Assembly (NCBI GenBank): GCA_958295685.1
Contig: OY282365.1
Coordinates: 558,001-622,000 of the forward strand
Reading direction: 5' to 3'
DNA length: 64,000 nt
Source: an uncultured Dehalococcoidia bacterium
GTDB taxonomy: Bacteria > Chloroflexota > Dehalococcoidia > Lucifugimonadales > CATQGZ01
Shown one piece after another: positions 40,675 to 49,097 of the stretch (the first letter of the stretch is position 1; each line of letters starts with the position of its first letter). A program made the translations under genes and the position numbers. The notes under the pieces were generated by a model. That model saw nothing but the letters and a program-made list of their open reading frames with translations. It searched no databases and was not told the DNA's origin.

Positions 40675-41511
40675 ACGAGTCTAGGCACGACTTCCATCCA
40701 TCTCGTAAGCGACGGCACGCTGCTCCTCGACGGCGGCAGCGTCTTCGGCCCCATACCGAAAGCGCAGTGGGAGCTCGAAGTCAAGCCCGATAGACGCAAC
40801 CGCATTCGGCTTGCTCTCAACTGCCTGCTGATACAGACCCCCAACGCCAACATCCTTGTGGACACCGGCGCGGGGTCTAAGAGGACCGAAAAGCTAAAAG
40901 ACCTCCACAACCTGAACGGCAACAAGCTCGTCAGAGGTCTCCGCGCCCTCGGACTCACCGCCAGGGACATCGACATCGTGATACTCACCCAGCTACGGTT
41001 CGATCACGCAGGCGGCTGTACCAAGCTCGACAGGTCGGGCAGCGCCGTCCCGACGTTCCCAAAGGCCAAGTACATGGTCCAGCGCCGATGCTACGAGGCA
41101 GCGGCGAACCCCAACGAGAGGTTCAGGAGGGTCTTCTACGAGGACGACTTCCTCCCCTTGGAGGAAAGGGGTATCCTCACTCTCTTGGACGGCGACGCGG
41201 AGGTCATGCCGGGCGTCTCGGTCGTCGTGTCCGACGGTCCATTCACCGGACACCAGACCGTCCTCATCGAGCGCGGCAGCGAGAGAATCGCCTACGTGGG
41301 AGACCTGATCCCAACCGAGTATCATCTGCCGCTGCCGAACATATCCGCCCTGGACAGGTCCCCCGACGAGACGCTCGCCGAGAAGCGGAGGATGTTGGAC
41401 ATGGCCTCGGACGGCGGCTGGCTGGTCGTCTTCGGACACGGCCACGAGAACCAGGCTGGTTATGTCCAGCAGCGCAACGGAAGGGTTTCCCTGACTCCCG
41501 TCGAAATGTGA
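40675..41511 (+). CDS. Metallo-beta-lactamase-fold protein, start unresolved
   Basis: The translated frame gives about 278 residues beginning around TSLGTTSIHLVSDGTLLLDG and continuing ILVDTGAG, VILTQLRFDHAGG, VSDGPFTGHQTVLIE, AYVGDLIPTEYH and VFGHGHENQAG. The metal motif HxHxDH reads QLRFDH, so two of its His ligands are absent. No ATG, GTG or TTG is in frame with the N-terminal homology; the first, GTG 40858, would remove about 60 clearly related residues. ATG at 40652 would be in frame if the run of five G at 40661-40665 had six. Thus a frameshift, slippage or unusual start is likely. Confidence 0.7.
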   Translation, partial: TSLGTTSIHLVSDGTLLLDGGSVFGPIPKAQWELEVKPDRRNRIRLALNCLLIQTPNANILVDTGAGSKRTEKLKDLHNLNGNKLVRGLRALGLTARDIDIVILTQLRFDHAGGCTKLDRSGSAVPTFPKAKYMVQRRCYEAAANPNERFRRVFYEDDFLPLEERGILTLLDGDAEVMPGVSVVVSDGPFTGHQTVLIERGSERIAYVGDLIPTEYHLPLPNISALDRSPDETLAEKRRMLDMASDGGWLVVFGHGHENQAGYVQQRNGRVSLTPVEM

Positions 41512-41521
41512 GGGGACCGAC

Positions 41522-42937
41522 TCAGGCCGCGGGCGCCTCGACCAGCACCGCGGCCCCGTCCTGTCCGATCAGCCTCGCCGGAGTGATCCTGTTCGTGAGG
41601 TCGCGTCCGCTCACGGTGCGCGCTCTCACGTAGTTGTCAGTCAGCCCCGTCCACTCCGTGCCAGCGTCCGATTCCCTGCCCTCCTCCCAGAGCACGGGCC
41701 GCACCTCGCCGACCATGCCCGCTCTGAACCTGCGGCTGTGTCTGTCGGACAGGGCGATGAGACGGCGCACGCGGGCACTCTTGACGTCCGCCGGCAGCTG
41801 CGGCCGGAAGTGCGCCGCGCTCGTGCCCGGCCTCGCCGAGTACGGGAACACGTGCAGCGCCGCCAGTCCGAGGCGCTCGACAAGCGAATAGCTCTCCTCG
41901 AAGTCGGCCTCCGTCTCACCCGGAAAGCCCGCTATCACGTCTGCGGTAACGGCCGCGCCGGGCACGGCACGCCGGACGCGGTCTACCGCTTCCTCGTAAT
42001 CCGATGCCGAGTACCGCCTTCGCATCCGCCTCAGAACGGCGTCACTCCCGCTCTGCAGCGGAAGATGGAAGTGCGGGCAGAGCCGGGGGTCGGCCCAGGC
42101 GTCAAGCAGCGCTGGCGTAACCTCCTGGGGCTGAATCGACGAGACGCGCAGCCGCTCGACCCTTGTCTCTCTCAGGATGAGACCCAGCAGACCCGCCAGG
42201 TCTATCCCCCGCAGATCGAACCCGTAGGAGCCCAGCTGAGTACCCGTCAGCACGACCTCTCTGTAACCCCGGCCCACGAACCCGCCGATCTCCTCTGCTA
42301 TCAGCCGCGGGTCGATGCTCCGCTCCCTACCCCTGACCCTGGGAACTATGCAGTAGGCGCAGACCTGGTCGCACCCCTCCTGAATCTTCACCGACGCCCT
42401 AGTCCGCAGCGGCCCGGGACTCACCGTCTCGTACTCTTCTTCCGTGCCGTGGGGAGCCGCCGTATTACCCATACACTCGCGCACCCGTCTCACCAGAGAG
42501 CCTTTCTCCCTGTTACCGACGACCAGGTCCACGACGTCCAGCGCCGCCAGGTCGCCGGGGGCGCGCTCCGGGTAGCAACCTGCGGCGACTATCGTACCGG
42601 CCGGGTTCCTGCGCCTCGCCGCCCGCAGCGATTGCCGCGCCTTCCGGTCCGCGACGTGGGTCACGGTACAGGAGTTGAGGACGAAGACGTCGGACGGCTG
42701 GTCGTGTCCGACCAGCGCGTACCCAGCCGCGGCGAACTCCTTCGCCAGCGCCAGCGTGTCGGCCTGGTTGAGCTTGCAGCCGTGCGTCTCTATCGCGACC
42801 GTCGGCCACTCCGCCGGCGCTTCTCCGACAGGCAAATTAGCTTCGCCCGCCGTTCGTACCTCGATAACTCGATCCGCGCTCAATCCCCATCTCCGCCTGA
42901 TCGACAGACTCCCGGCGCCCATCCTGCCCACTCCCAT
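41522..42937 (-). CDS. mtaB: tRNA (t6A37) methylthiotransferase
   Basis: MtaB is a radical SAM enzyme adding a methylthio group to t6A37. The 471-residue protein has an N-terminal UPF0004 domain with Cys in ETHGCKLNQAD, LNSCTVT and VAAGCYPER, the radical SAM cluster CDQVCAYCIVPRVRG near residue 190, and a C-terminal TRAM domain. MiaB is the nearest relative, but the CKLNQ form points to MtaB. ATG at 42937 is listed; the ATG at 42922 with GGGAG before it may be used instead. The family-A promoter at 43351 points to it. Confidence 0.92.
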   Translation of the reverse strand: MGVGRMGAGSLSIRRRWGLSADRVIEVRTAGEANLPVGEAPAEWPTVAIETHGCKLNQADTLALAKEFAAAGYALVGHDQPSDVFVLNSCTVTHVADRKARQSLRAARRRNPAGTIVAAGCYPERAPGDLAALDVVDLVVGNREKGSLVRRVRECMGNTAAPHGTEEEYETVSPGPLRTRASVKIQEGCDQVCAYCIVPRVRGRERSIDPRLIAEEIGGFVGRGYREVVLTGTQLGSYGFDLRGIDLAGLLGLILRETRVERLRVSSIQPQEVTPALLDAWADPRLCPHFHLPLQSGSDAVLRRMRRRYSASDYEEAVDRVRRAVPGAAVTADVIAGFPGETEADFEESYSLVERLGLAALHVFPYSARPGTSAAHFRPQLPADVKSARVRRLIALSDRHSRRFRAGMVGEVRPVLWEEGRESDAGTEWTGLTDNYVRARTVSGRDLTNRITPARLIGQDGAAVLVEAPAA

Positions 42938-43057
42938 CGTCGATGGTCCGCGTCAAGTCTAGCAGGCCCCGGCCGAATCGGATGCCCGGCACACTCGGCG
43001 GCCTCCATTCTACACCCAAGACCCTCGACGACCCGCCAAAGATACCCGACGCCAGGG

Positions 43058-43354
43058 CAATCGCATCTGAGGGCCTCGGCCTGCGGTTTTTGTCGAAAAC
43101 TGTCCCAAACTGTTCCATTTTGTCCCATCTCGTAGCTGAGGGTTCGATTTCGTGGAACAAATGTGGGGCACTTGTGGAACAGATGTGGAACGGGACCGGT
43201 ACAGTTCTGGGGCAATTGTGGGACAGTCCCCGGGGGTGAGGGCGCCCCTTGTGTGCCCTTACGGGCCGGTTGGTTCCGTGCACGTGGTTCGGCACGAATA
43301 CGAATGTGTGTTTCATGTGGGTATCGTAGTACAGGGGTTCGCTGTTGTCAAGGG
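43058..43354. repeat. Repeat family A, copy 3
   Basis: Nearly identical to copy 2 from the outer CAATCGCATCTGAGGGCCTC through the core (TCGTAGCTGAGGGTTCGATT from 43130) to the opposed words GTGGAACAAAT, GTGGGGCACTT, GTGGAACAGAT. The section between words and promoter differs. Fills most of the 508-base gap between mtaB and fabF. Confidence 0.88.
43314..43351 (-). promoter_or_regulatory. Conserved promoter of the repeat family, copy 3
   Basis: Minus strand: TTGACA (43351-43346), 17 bases, TACGAT (43328-43323), 6 bases, ATG (43316-43314). The transcript would cover repeat A and reach mtaB after about 380 bases. Reading from the ATG gives a 159-codon frame, out of phase with the frame in copy 2. 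Confidence 0.7.
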
Positions 43355-43376
43355 GTCTGACCGGGCGTGTGCGGCC

Positions 43377-43385
43377 TGATATAAT
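43377..43385 (+). promoter_or_regulatory. Extended -10 promoter for fabF
   Basis: TGA followed by perfect TATAAT, 60 bases before the fabF ATG. It lies just beyond the outer end of repeat A copy 3 and points the opposite way. Confidence 0.55.
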
Positions 43386-43445
43386 GCATGGCGCCGCCGG
43401 GCCGGCCCTGCCCGTCCGGTGGGAGAGCCCGATGGAGAGACGCCT

Positions 43446-44681
43446 ATGAATAGCCGCGTGGTGGTGACAGGAGTCGGCGTGGTCAGTCCCCTGGGACTCG
43501 ACGCCCCTGCCACTTGGTCCAGTCTTCTGGACGGAGAGTCCGGGATAGCCCGAATATCCTCATTCGACGCCGACGGGTTCGATACGAAGGTCGCGGCCGA
43601 AGTGACCGGGTTCGACCCCACCGACTACGTGGACCGCAAGCAGGCGCGGCGGATGGACCGCTTCGTGCAGCTTGCCGCCGCCGCCACTCTGGAGGCGCTC
43701 GAGGCGTCCGGTATCGGAGTAACGGACGCCAACAGGGAGCGCGTATCCGTGATGATCGCCAGCGGCATTGGTGGGATCATCACACTGTCGGAACAGGTCG
43801 GCGTGATGGACAGGAGAGGCCCGTCCCGCGTCAGCCCATTCCTCGTCCCGATGATGCTGCCGGACATGGCGTCCGGGCAGGTCTCGATGCTGGTGGGCGC
43901 GAAGGGACCCAACTACAGCGCGGTCTCTGCCTGCTCCAGCGGCGCCGACACTCTCGGGCTGGCCTTCGAAGCGATAAGGCGCGGCGACGTGGACGTGGCG
44001 CTGGCGGGCGGCTCCGAGGCCGCCGTCTGCCCCATTGGGGTCGCCGGGTTCAACTCCTGCAAGGCTCTGTCGACCCGAAACGACGAACCCGAAAGGGCCT
44101 CACGCCCCTTCGACGCGGAGAGAGACGGGTTCGTGCTGGGAGAGGGCGCAGCCGTCCTCGTGCTCGAGAGCATGGAGAGCGCCGCGGCCAGGAACGCCCA
44201 CGTACTCGCCGAGATGGTCGGATACGGCGCCAGCGCCGATGCTCACCACATCACTCAGCCCGCGCCGGAGGGTGAGGGGGCCGCCAGGGCCATGAGCGCC
44301 GCCCTCGATCAGGCATCGCTCGCGCCGGATGAGATCGAATACATCAACGCCCACGGCACGTCCACACCCATGAACGACAGGTTCGAGACGATGGCGATCA
44401 AGTCGGTGTTCGATGAGTATGCCTACAGGGTGCCCATCAGCTCGACCAAGTCCATGACAGGCCACCTGCTGGGCGCGAGCGGATCGATCGAGGCCGCGTT
44501 CTCGGTCATGGCCATCGCCAACTCGGCCATTCCGCCGACCACCAATCTGGAGTTCCCCGACCCCGACTGCGACTTGGACTACACCCCGAACGCCGCCCGA
44601 TTCGGCGCGGTGCGCACCGTCATGACCAACTCGTTCGGATTCGGCGGACACAACAGTTCCCTCGTCTTTCAGGAGGGATAA
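43446..44681 (+). CDS. fabF: 3-oxoacyl-ACP synthase II
   Basis: FabF condenses malonyl-ACP with acyl-ACP in fatty acid elongation. The 411-residue thiolase-fold enzyme has VVVTGVGVVSPLG, the active-site Cys in SACSSGADTLGLA (where TACASG is more usual), NAHGTSTPMND and KSMTGHLLGASGS with the two catalytic His, and NSFGFGGHN at the C terminus. ATG at 43446 follows GGAGAGA. It stands without acpP, fabD or fabG neighbours, so it may serve a side pathway or be a relocated housekeeping copy. Confidence 0.94.
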   Translation: MNSRVVVTGVGVVSPLGLDAPATWSSLLDGESGIARISSFDADGFDTKVAAEVTGFDPTDYVDRKQARRMDRFVQLAAAATLEALEASGIGVTDANRERVSVMIASGIGGIITLSEQVGVMDRRGPSRVSPFLVPMMLPDMASGQVSMLVGAKGPNYSAVSACSSGADTLGLAFEAIRRGDVDVALAGGSEAAVCPIGVAGFNSCKALSTRNDEPERASRPFDAERDGFVLGEGAAVLVLESMESAAARNAHVLAEMVGYGASADAHHITQPAPEGEGAARAMSAALDQASLAPDEIEYINAHGTSTPMNDRFETMAIKSVFDEYAYRVPISSTKSMTGHLLGASGSIEAAFSVMAIANSAIPPTTNLEFPDPDCDLDYTPNAARFGAVRTVMTNSFGFGGHNSSLVFQEG

Positions 44682-44704
44682 GCCCCCGCCCCTGCCCCGC
44701 CGGG

Positions 44705-45670
44705 CTATCTTGCGCGCCGGCGCCTCTCGGCCCGCGTGCCCCCCGGAGCCGGAACGGAGTCCGTTGCCTGGGAGGCGGGAACCAGCCGCGCCTTTGCGAT
44801 GAGCAGCGGAACGGTCACCACCAGCACGAGCAGGGCTATGTAGTGCGCCTCCTGCATCCCCAGGGCCCAGACGTCGTCAAGTCTGGAGAAGCTGATCGCG
44901 AACCTCCCGACCGCGTACAGGACGAGATACAGCGCCCACACCATGCCCGGCGGCGCGAGCCTGTTCCGCACTCTCCATATCACCGCCAGCGCAATCATGT
45001 TCCACACCATCTCGTAGGCGATGGCGGGATGAACGGGGATCCCGACGCCGCTCCCGAGCGTGTCACACGCCCTGGCGTCGCTCGCCGGGTTGGTCCAGGC
45101 GAAGGACAGGAAGAAGTCGGCGGCCTTCGCGCAGTGCTCTCCGTTGATTATGTCCCCTATCCTCCCGATGGTCTGGGCAAAGAGCACCGCAGACGCCGTG
45201 AGAGCGGCGATCACCCCGATCGGCAGGTGCCGGTTGCGGGAAAGCTCCTCCTCGGCCTCCTCGCGCTCCTCGTCCGTCCCGGCGCGCCGCACAGCCTTCT
45301 CCAGACGACCTCTGTTTGACGCCCTCATCCTGTTCATCAGGACCGCCGACCCCACGCCGCCGAAGAACCCTCCGATGATGCCGCCCCAGACGCCGATCCC
45401 GCCGCTCCAGATCGCCAGAATGCTGCCGGGGCTGCTGCGGTAGAAGTCCCATTCGTCGATCACGTGCACCAGACGGGCCCCGATCACGCCCGCCACGATC
45501 GACCAGGTGGCGATCGTGTAGATGTCGTCGGAGCGCACCCCGCGGCTGGGTCCCCAGCGTCCGACCAGCACCACCGCGAGCGCCACCGCCAGGAAGCTGT
45601 AGAAGCCGTGCCAGCTCAGAACGAACTGCCCCGAGCTGAACAGGTTGGGGCCGATCTCGATCTCGATCAT
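44705..45670 (-). CDS. lgt: Prolipoprotein diacylglyceryl transferase
   Basis: Lgt attaches diacylglycerol to lipobox cysteines of lipoproteins. The 321-residue polytopic membrane protein shows SWHGFYSFLAVALAV, GARLVHV, IWSGGIGVWGGIIGGF and the signature GRIGDIINGEH (about residues 180-190), followed by further helices. A charged insertion (about 115-150, rich in Arg and Glu) is longer than usual. Lipoproteins in this window that need it include ctpA, the peptide-binding protein and the small lipoprotein at 62790. Confidence 0.94.
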   Translation of the reverse strand: MIEIEIGPNLFSSGQFVLSWHGFYSFLAVALAVVLVGRWGPSRGVRSDDIYTIATWSIVAGVIGARLVHVIDEWDFYRSSPGSILAIWSGGIGVWGGIIGGFFGGVGSAVLMNRMRASNRGRLEKAVRRAGTDEEREEAEEELSRNRHLPIGVIAALTASAVLFAQTIGRIGDIINGEHCAKAADFFLSFAWTNPASDARACDTLGSGVGIPVHPAIAYEMVWNMIALAVIWRVRNRLAPPGMVWALYLVLYAVGRFAISFSRLDDVWALGMQEAHYIALLVLVVTVPLLIAKARLVPASQATDSVPAPGGTRAERRRRAR

Positions 45671-45798
45671 CCATCCTCCTCGTACTGCGCGGTACTGCGC
45701 GCTCGCGCTAATCTATGCGCCGACACAATGCGTGTCAAGCAGTGGTCGGTGGCGAGTGGGGAGTGGTCAGTGGGGAGTGAATGCGGCCCGAGTCGCTG

Positions 45799-45807
45799 TG
45801 GTAGAAT
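45799..45807 (+). promoter_or_regulatory. Extended -10 promoter for xerD
   Basis: TGG followed by TAGAAT, identical to the element before ctpA (19110-19118). The xerD ATG follows 37 bases later. Just upstream (45745-45780) is an imperfect tandem of AGTGGGGAGTGG-type units. Confidence 0.5.
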
Positions 45808-45844
45808 GTAGCCACCTTCACAAGCCTGGGGGAGAGCGTACGGG

Positions 45845-46747
45845 ATGCGAGAAGACGTCGACGGCTTCCTGCACTTCATGGCCGTAGAGAGAGGCGTGTC
45901 GCCCAACACCGTCTCCGCCTACAGGACCGACCTGTACCAGCTTGTGGACTACCTGGCCGATAACGGCGTCGGCGGAAGCAGTGGCTGGAGCGAGGTCGAC
46001 GACCGGATCGTCGCGGACTACCTGCTGAAGCTGCACGAACTGGGCTACTCCGAAACGACCCGCGCGCGTAAGGTGGCCTCGGCGAAGTCGTTCTTTGGCT
46101 TCCTGCTCGAAGAGGGAGTCATCGCCGGAGACCCTACCGAAAACCTGAGCTCCCCGCGCCTCGGCCGCTCCCTCCCCGACGCGCTGTCGGTCGAGGAGGT
46201 CGCTGGACTGCTGGAGTCGGCCACGCTCGGCGGCACGCCGGAGAGCCGGCGGGATCATGCGATGCTGGAGTTGCTGTATGCCACCGGTATGCGCGTGAGT
46301 GAGCTGGTATCCCTCAACCTGGACGACGTCGCCCTCGATCAGGGCGGGGTTCGCTGCTTCGGCAAGGGATCGAAGGAGCGGGTGATACCCATTCACGAGC
46401 GGTGCGTCGGGGTGCTGAGGAGCTACCTGGACACGGCCAGGGCGGACTTCGTCGGGAAGCGCCGCAACGCGGCCGTGTTCCTGAATCGAAAGGGTCAGCG
46501 CCTCACCCGCCAGGGGTTCTGGCTCATCCTGAAGGGTCACGCCAAGAGGGCGGGGATCACCGCCAGGATCACCCCGCACACCCTGCGGCACAGCTTCGCC
46601 ACCCACCTGCTCGTGGGTGGGGCGCCCCTGCGGCACGTCCAGGAGCTCCTGGGACACGCCAGCATCACGACGACCCAGGTCTACACCCACCTAAGCAACG
46701 AGCACGTCCGAGCCGAGTACGACAAGGCACACCCGCGGGCACGCTAG
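45845..46747 (+). CDS. xerD: Tyrosine recombinase XerD/XerC
   Basis: Site-specific recombinase resolving chromosome dimers. The 300-residue protein has an N-terminal SAM-like core-binding domain (1-95) and a catalytic domain with the full set: Arg in TGMRVSELV, Lys in GKGSKER, HTLRHSFATHLL (His-x-x-Arg), His in LLGHASITTTQ and Tyr in VYTHLS. No att site, excisionase or phage gene lies nearby, so this is the housekeeping Xer enzyme. ATG at 45845 follows a GGGGGAGAG ribosome site. Confidence 0.94.
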   Translation: MREDVDGFLHFMAVERGVSPNTVSAYRTDLYQLVDYLADNGVGGSSGWSEVDDRIVADYLLKLHELGYSETTRARKVASAKSFFGFLLEEGVIAGDPTENLSSPRLGRSLPDALSVEEVAGLLESATLGGTPESRRDHAMLELLYATGMRVSELVSLNLDDVALDQGGVRCFGKGSKERVIPIHERCVGVLRSYLDTARADFVGKRRNAAVFLNRKGQRLTRQGFWLILKGHAKRAGITARITPHTLRHSFATHLLVGGAPLRHVQELLGHASITTTQVYTHLSNEHVRAEYDKAHPRAR

Positions 46748-46772
46748 GAACCGCTCGCAGAGGAGGATTCGG

Positions 46773-47096
46773 ATGCCGAATAAAGGCCATAGGGCAGCCT
46801 CCAGACAGGCCCAGCTTCAGAAGAGGCGAAGGCGCGGAGCCGCCAGAACCCAGGTGTTCGACGCCGGCCCCAGCGAGGACGACGCTGCCGCTCGCCGGGC
46901 GGTCCTCGACGAGGAGGCGGCAGACACCGCCGACCCGCGACCCGCCGCGCCGCAGCCGCGGCCCCTGGCGCGGCACGCCGCAGCCGCTTCCACCGCAGCA
47001 TACCCCAGCATCCGCCCGGAGCTCACGCGGATAGGCGTCCTCACCATCATGATCGTCCTGATCCTGGCCGTGCTCGCCGTGTTCCTGGGCAGATAG
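46773..47096 (+). CDS. Small tail-anchored membrane protein
   Basis: A 107-residue protein: basic N terminus (residues 7-26 rich in Arg/Lys/Gln), Ala/Asp/Pro-rich middle, and one C-terminal hydrophobic helix (about 88-105, IGVLTIMIVLILAVLAVFL). It would sit in the membrane with its N terminus in the cytosol. ATG at 46773 follows GAGGA. It lies between xerD and uvrC with the same direction, 25 bases after xerD. Family unknown. Confidence 0.6.
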   Translation: MPNKGHRAASRQAQLQKRRRRGAARTQVFDAGPSEDDAAARRAVLDEEAADTADPRPAAPQPRPLARHAAAASTAAYPSIRPELTRIGVLTIMIVLILAVLAVFLGR

Positions 47097-47153
47097 ACCC
47101 GCAGCCCACTCGCACTCAGTCTCCACCGGGACCACGCTCGACAGATCGGCCCG

Positions 47154-49043
47154 ATGCCGCGGCAGGACTTCTCCCAACGACTCAGAGTCACACCGGCCAA
47201 GCCCGGCGTGTACCTCATGCGGGACGCCTCCCAGCGTGTCATCTACGTCGGAAAGGCGGCGAGCCTTCGCAACAGGATAGGCTCCTATTTCCAGGGCTCT
47301 CCGAACCCGTCTCCGAAGGTCAGGAAGATGGTCAGGAGAGTCGCCGACTTCGAGTACATCGTCACCGAGTCGGAACAGGAGGCCGTGATCCTGGAGTGCA
47401 ACTTCATCAAGGAGCACAAGCCCCCCTACAACGCTAGGCTCAAGGACGACAAGAGTTACCCGTTCATCAAGATCGACCTGTCCGAGGACTTCCCACAGGT
47501 CTACATAACACGCCGGCCGGGACACCGACAGTCCCACGGGGTCTTGAAGGACGGCGCACGGTACTTCGGCCCCTTCGCCAGCGCCAAGAGTGTGCGCCGC
47601 ACCCTCAGCACTCTCAAGAAGCTCTTCCCCTACCGATCATGCACCAAGCCCATCACCGGAACCGACGACAGGCCATGCCTCGACTACTACATACACAGGT
47701 GCGTCGGCCCGTGCATCGGCGCCGTCGACAAGGCCAAGTACCGTGAGGTCGTCGACCAGGTGACGCTCTTCATGGAGGGCAAGACCGACAGGGTCGTCGA
47801 GTCCATCTCCAGCAGGATGCACGAGGCCGCGGACAAGCTCGAGTTCGAGCGGGCGGCGGTGCTGCGGGACCAGCTGACGGCGATCGAAAAGGTTCACGAG
47901 GGCCAGAAGGTCCTGCACCTGAGGTCGGAGAACCTGGACGTCATCGCCACGGCGGCCAGCGCGGGAGAGGCGTGGGTAGAGGTGTTCTTCGTGCGTCAGG
48001 GCAAGCTGATAGGACGAGACCACTTCATCATGGAGGGGACGGAGGACGACGAGCAGCCGAAGGTGCTGTCGGCCTTTGTGAAGCAGTTCTACGATACCAC
48101 GCCCTACGTTCCGCCCCGCGTGCTGGTCGAGCACGAGATGGACGACGCCGAGGCCATAGAAGCCTGGCTGCGCGAGAGACGCAAGGGTTCCGTCAGAATC
48201 CACGTGCCCCGGAGGGGCGAAAAGCGAAGGCTCATCCAGATGGTGGCCGAGAACGCGGCGCAGGGACTCGAGCAGCTACGCGTCAAGCAGACGTCGGACG
48301 AGGCGCTCATGGATGCCGCGATGAGTGACCTCCAGGAGGCGCTGAGCCTGCCCAGGATGCCGCGGCGTATCGAGTGCTACGACATATCCAACATACAGGG
48401 CACGAACTCTGTGGGAAGCATGGCGGTGTTCGAGAACGGAGCGCCCAAATCCGAGCACTACCGCCGCTTCAAAATCAAGACCGTGGACGGAGTGGACGAC
48501 TACTCCATGATGCGCGAAGTGCTGTCCCGCAGGTTCCGCCGCATGGCGAAATCGGCCGAGGACACGGCGCCGAATCGCGCGGTCCCCCGGAAGGAGCCCA
48601 GGAAGGACGGCTGGGAGACCGTGCCCGACCTCGTCCTCATAGACGGCGGCAAGGGACACCTCGGCGCCGCGCTCCAGGTGTTCCTGGAGTTCGGCCTCGA
48701 CTCGGTGCCCCTGGCGAGCCTCGCCAAGGAGAACGAGGAGATATTCGTGCCGCAGGTGCCCGAGCCTATCGTGCTGCCGCGCGGCTCACAGGCCCTCTTC
48801 CTGGTTCAGCGCCTCCGCGATGAGGCACACCGCTTCGCCGTTACCTTCCACCGACAGCGGCGCTCGAAGAGCAGCGTGCAGTCCGCGCTCGACCTCGTGC
48901 CGGGGATAGGCCCCAAGCGCAGGCGGATGCTGATCCGAAGGTTCGGCTCCGTCAAGGGCATCAGAGAAGCCGAGGTCGAGGACATCGCCGCCGTGCCCGG
49001 CATGACCCTGAAGCAGGCCCGAGTAGTCAAGGACCACCTGTAA
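47154..49043 (+). CDS. uvrC: Excinuclease ABC subunit C
   Basis: UvrC makes both incisions in nucleotide excision repair. The 629-residue protein has the N-terminal GIY-YIG nuclease (PGVYLMRD, VIYVGKA, RNRIGSYF), a UvrB-binding segment near residue 225 (EAADKLEFERAAVLRDQL), the RNase H-like second nuclease (YDISNIQGTNSVGSMAVF, DLVLIDGGKGHL) and C-terminal HhH repeats (LVPGIGPKRRRMLI). ATG at 47154. All domains are complete. Confidence 0.96.
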   Translation: MPRQDFSQRLRVTPAKPGVYLMRDASQRVIYVGKAASLRNRIGSYFQGSPNPSPKVRKMVRRVADFEYIVTESEQEAVILECNFIKEHKPPYNARLKDDKSYPFIKIDLSEDFPQVYITRRPGHRQSHGVLKDGARYFGPFASAKSVRRTLSTLKKLFPYRSCTKPITGTDDRPCLDYYIHRCVGPCIGAVDKAKYREVVDQVTLFMEGKTDRVVESISSRMHEAADKLEFERAAVLRDQLTAIEKVHEGQKVLHLRSENLDVIATAASAGEAWVEVFFVRQGKLIGRDHFIMEGTEDDEQPKVLSAFVKQFYDTTPYVPPRVLVEHEMDDAEAIEAWLRERRKGSVRIHVPRRGEKRRLIQMVAENAAQGLEQLRVKQTSDEALMDAAMSDLQEALSLPRMPRRIECYDISNIQGTNSVGSMAVFENGAPKSEHYRRFKIKTVDGVDDYSMMREVLSRRFRRMAKSAEDTAPNRAVPRKEPRKDGWETVPDLVLIDGGKGHLGAALQVFLEFGLDSVPLASLAKENEEIFVPQVPEPIVLPRGSQALFLVQRLRDEAHRFAVTFHRQRRSKSSVQSALDLVPGIGPKRRRMLIRRFGSVKGIREAEVEDIAAVPGMTLKQARVVKDHL

Positions 49044-49097
49044 CCGCCGGAAGGCAGCCGTTTTTTGCGTTTGTGTTAGCTGGTTGGGCTTGCCGGC

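Noticed and set aside
43446..44681. Secondary-metabolite ketosynthase
   Set aside because: Motifs and length fit FabF; no PKS partner domains or acyl carrier genes lie nearby, although SACSSG is a small deviation.
45745..45780. Functional array of AGTGGGGAGTGG units
   Set aside because: Imperfect, short, and similar to low-complexity AGTGGTC stretches at 55914; I see no partner feature.
45845..46747. Integrase of a mobile island
   Set aside because: The recombinase has the standard Xer length and motifs, and flanking genes are housekeeping with no att-like duplication near it or the tRNA genes.
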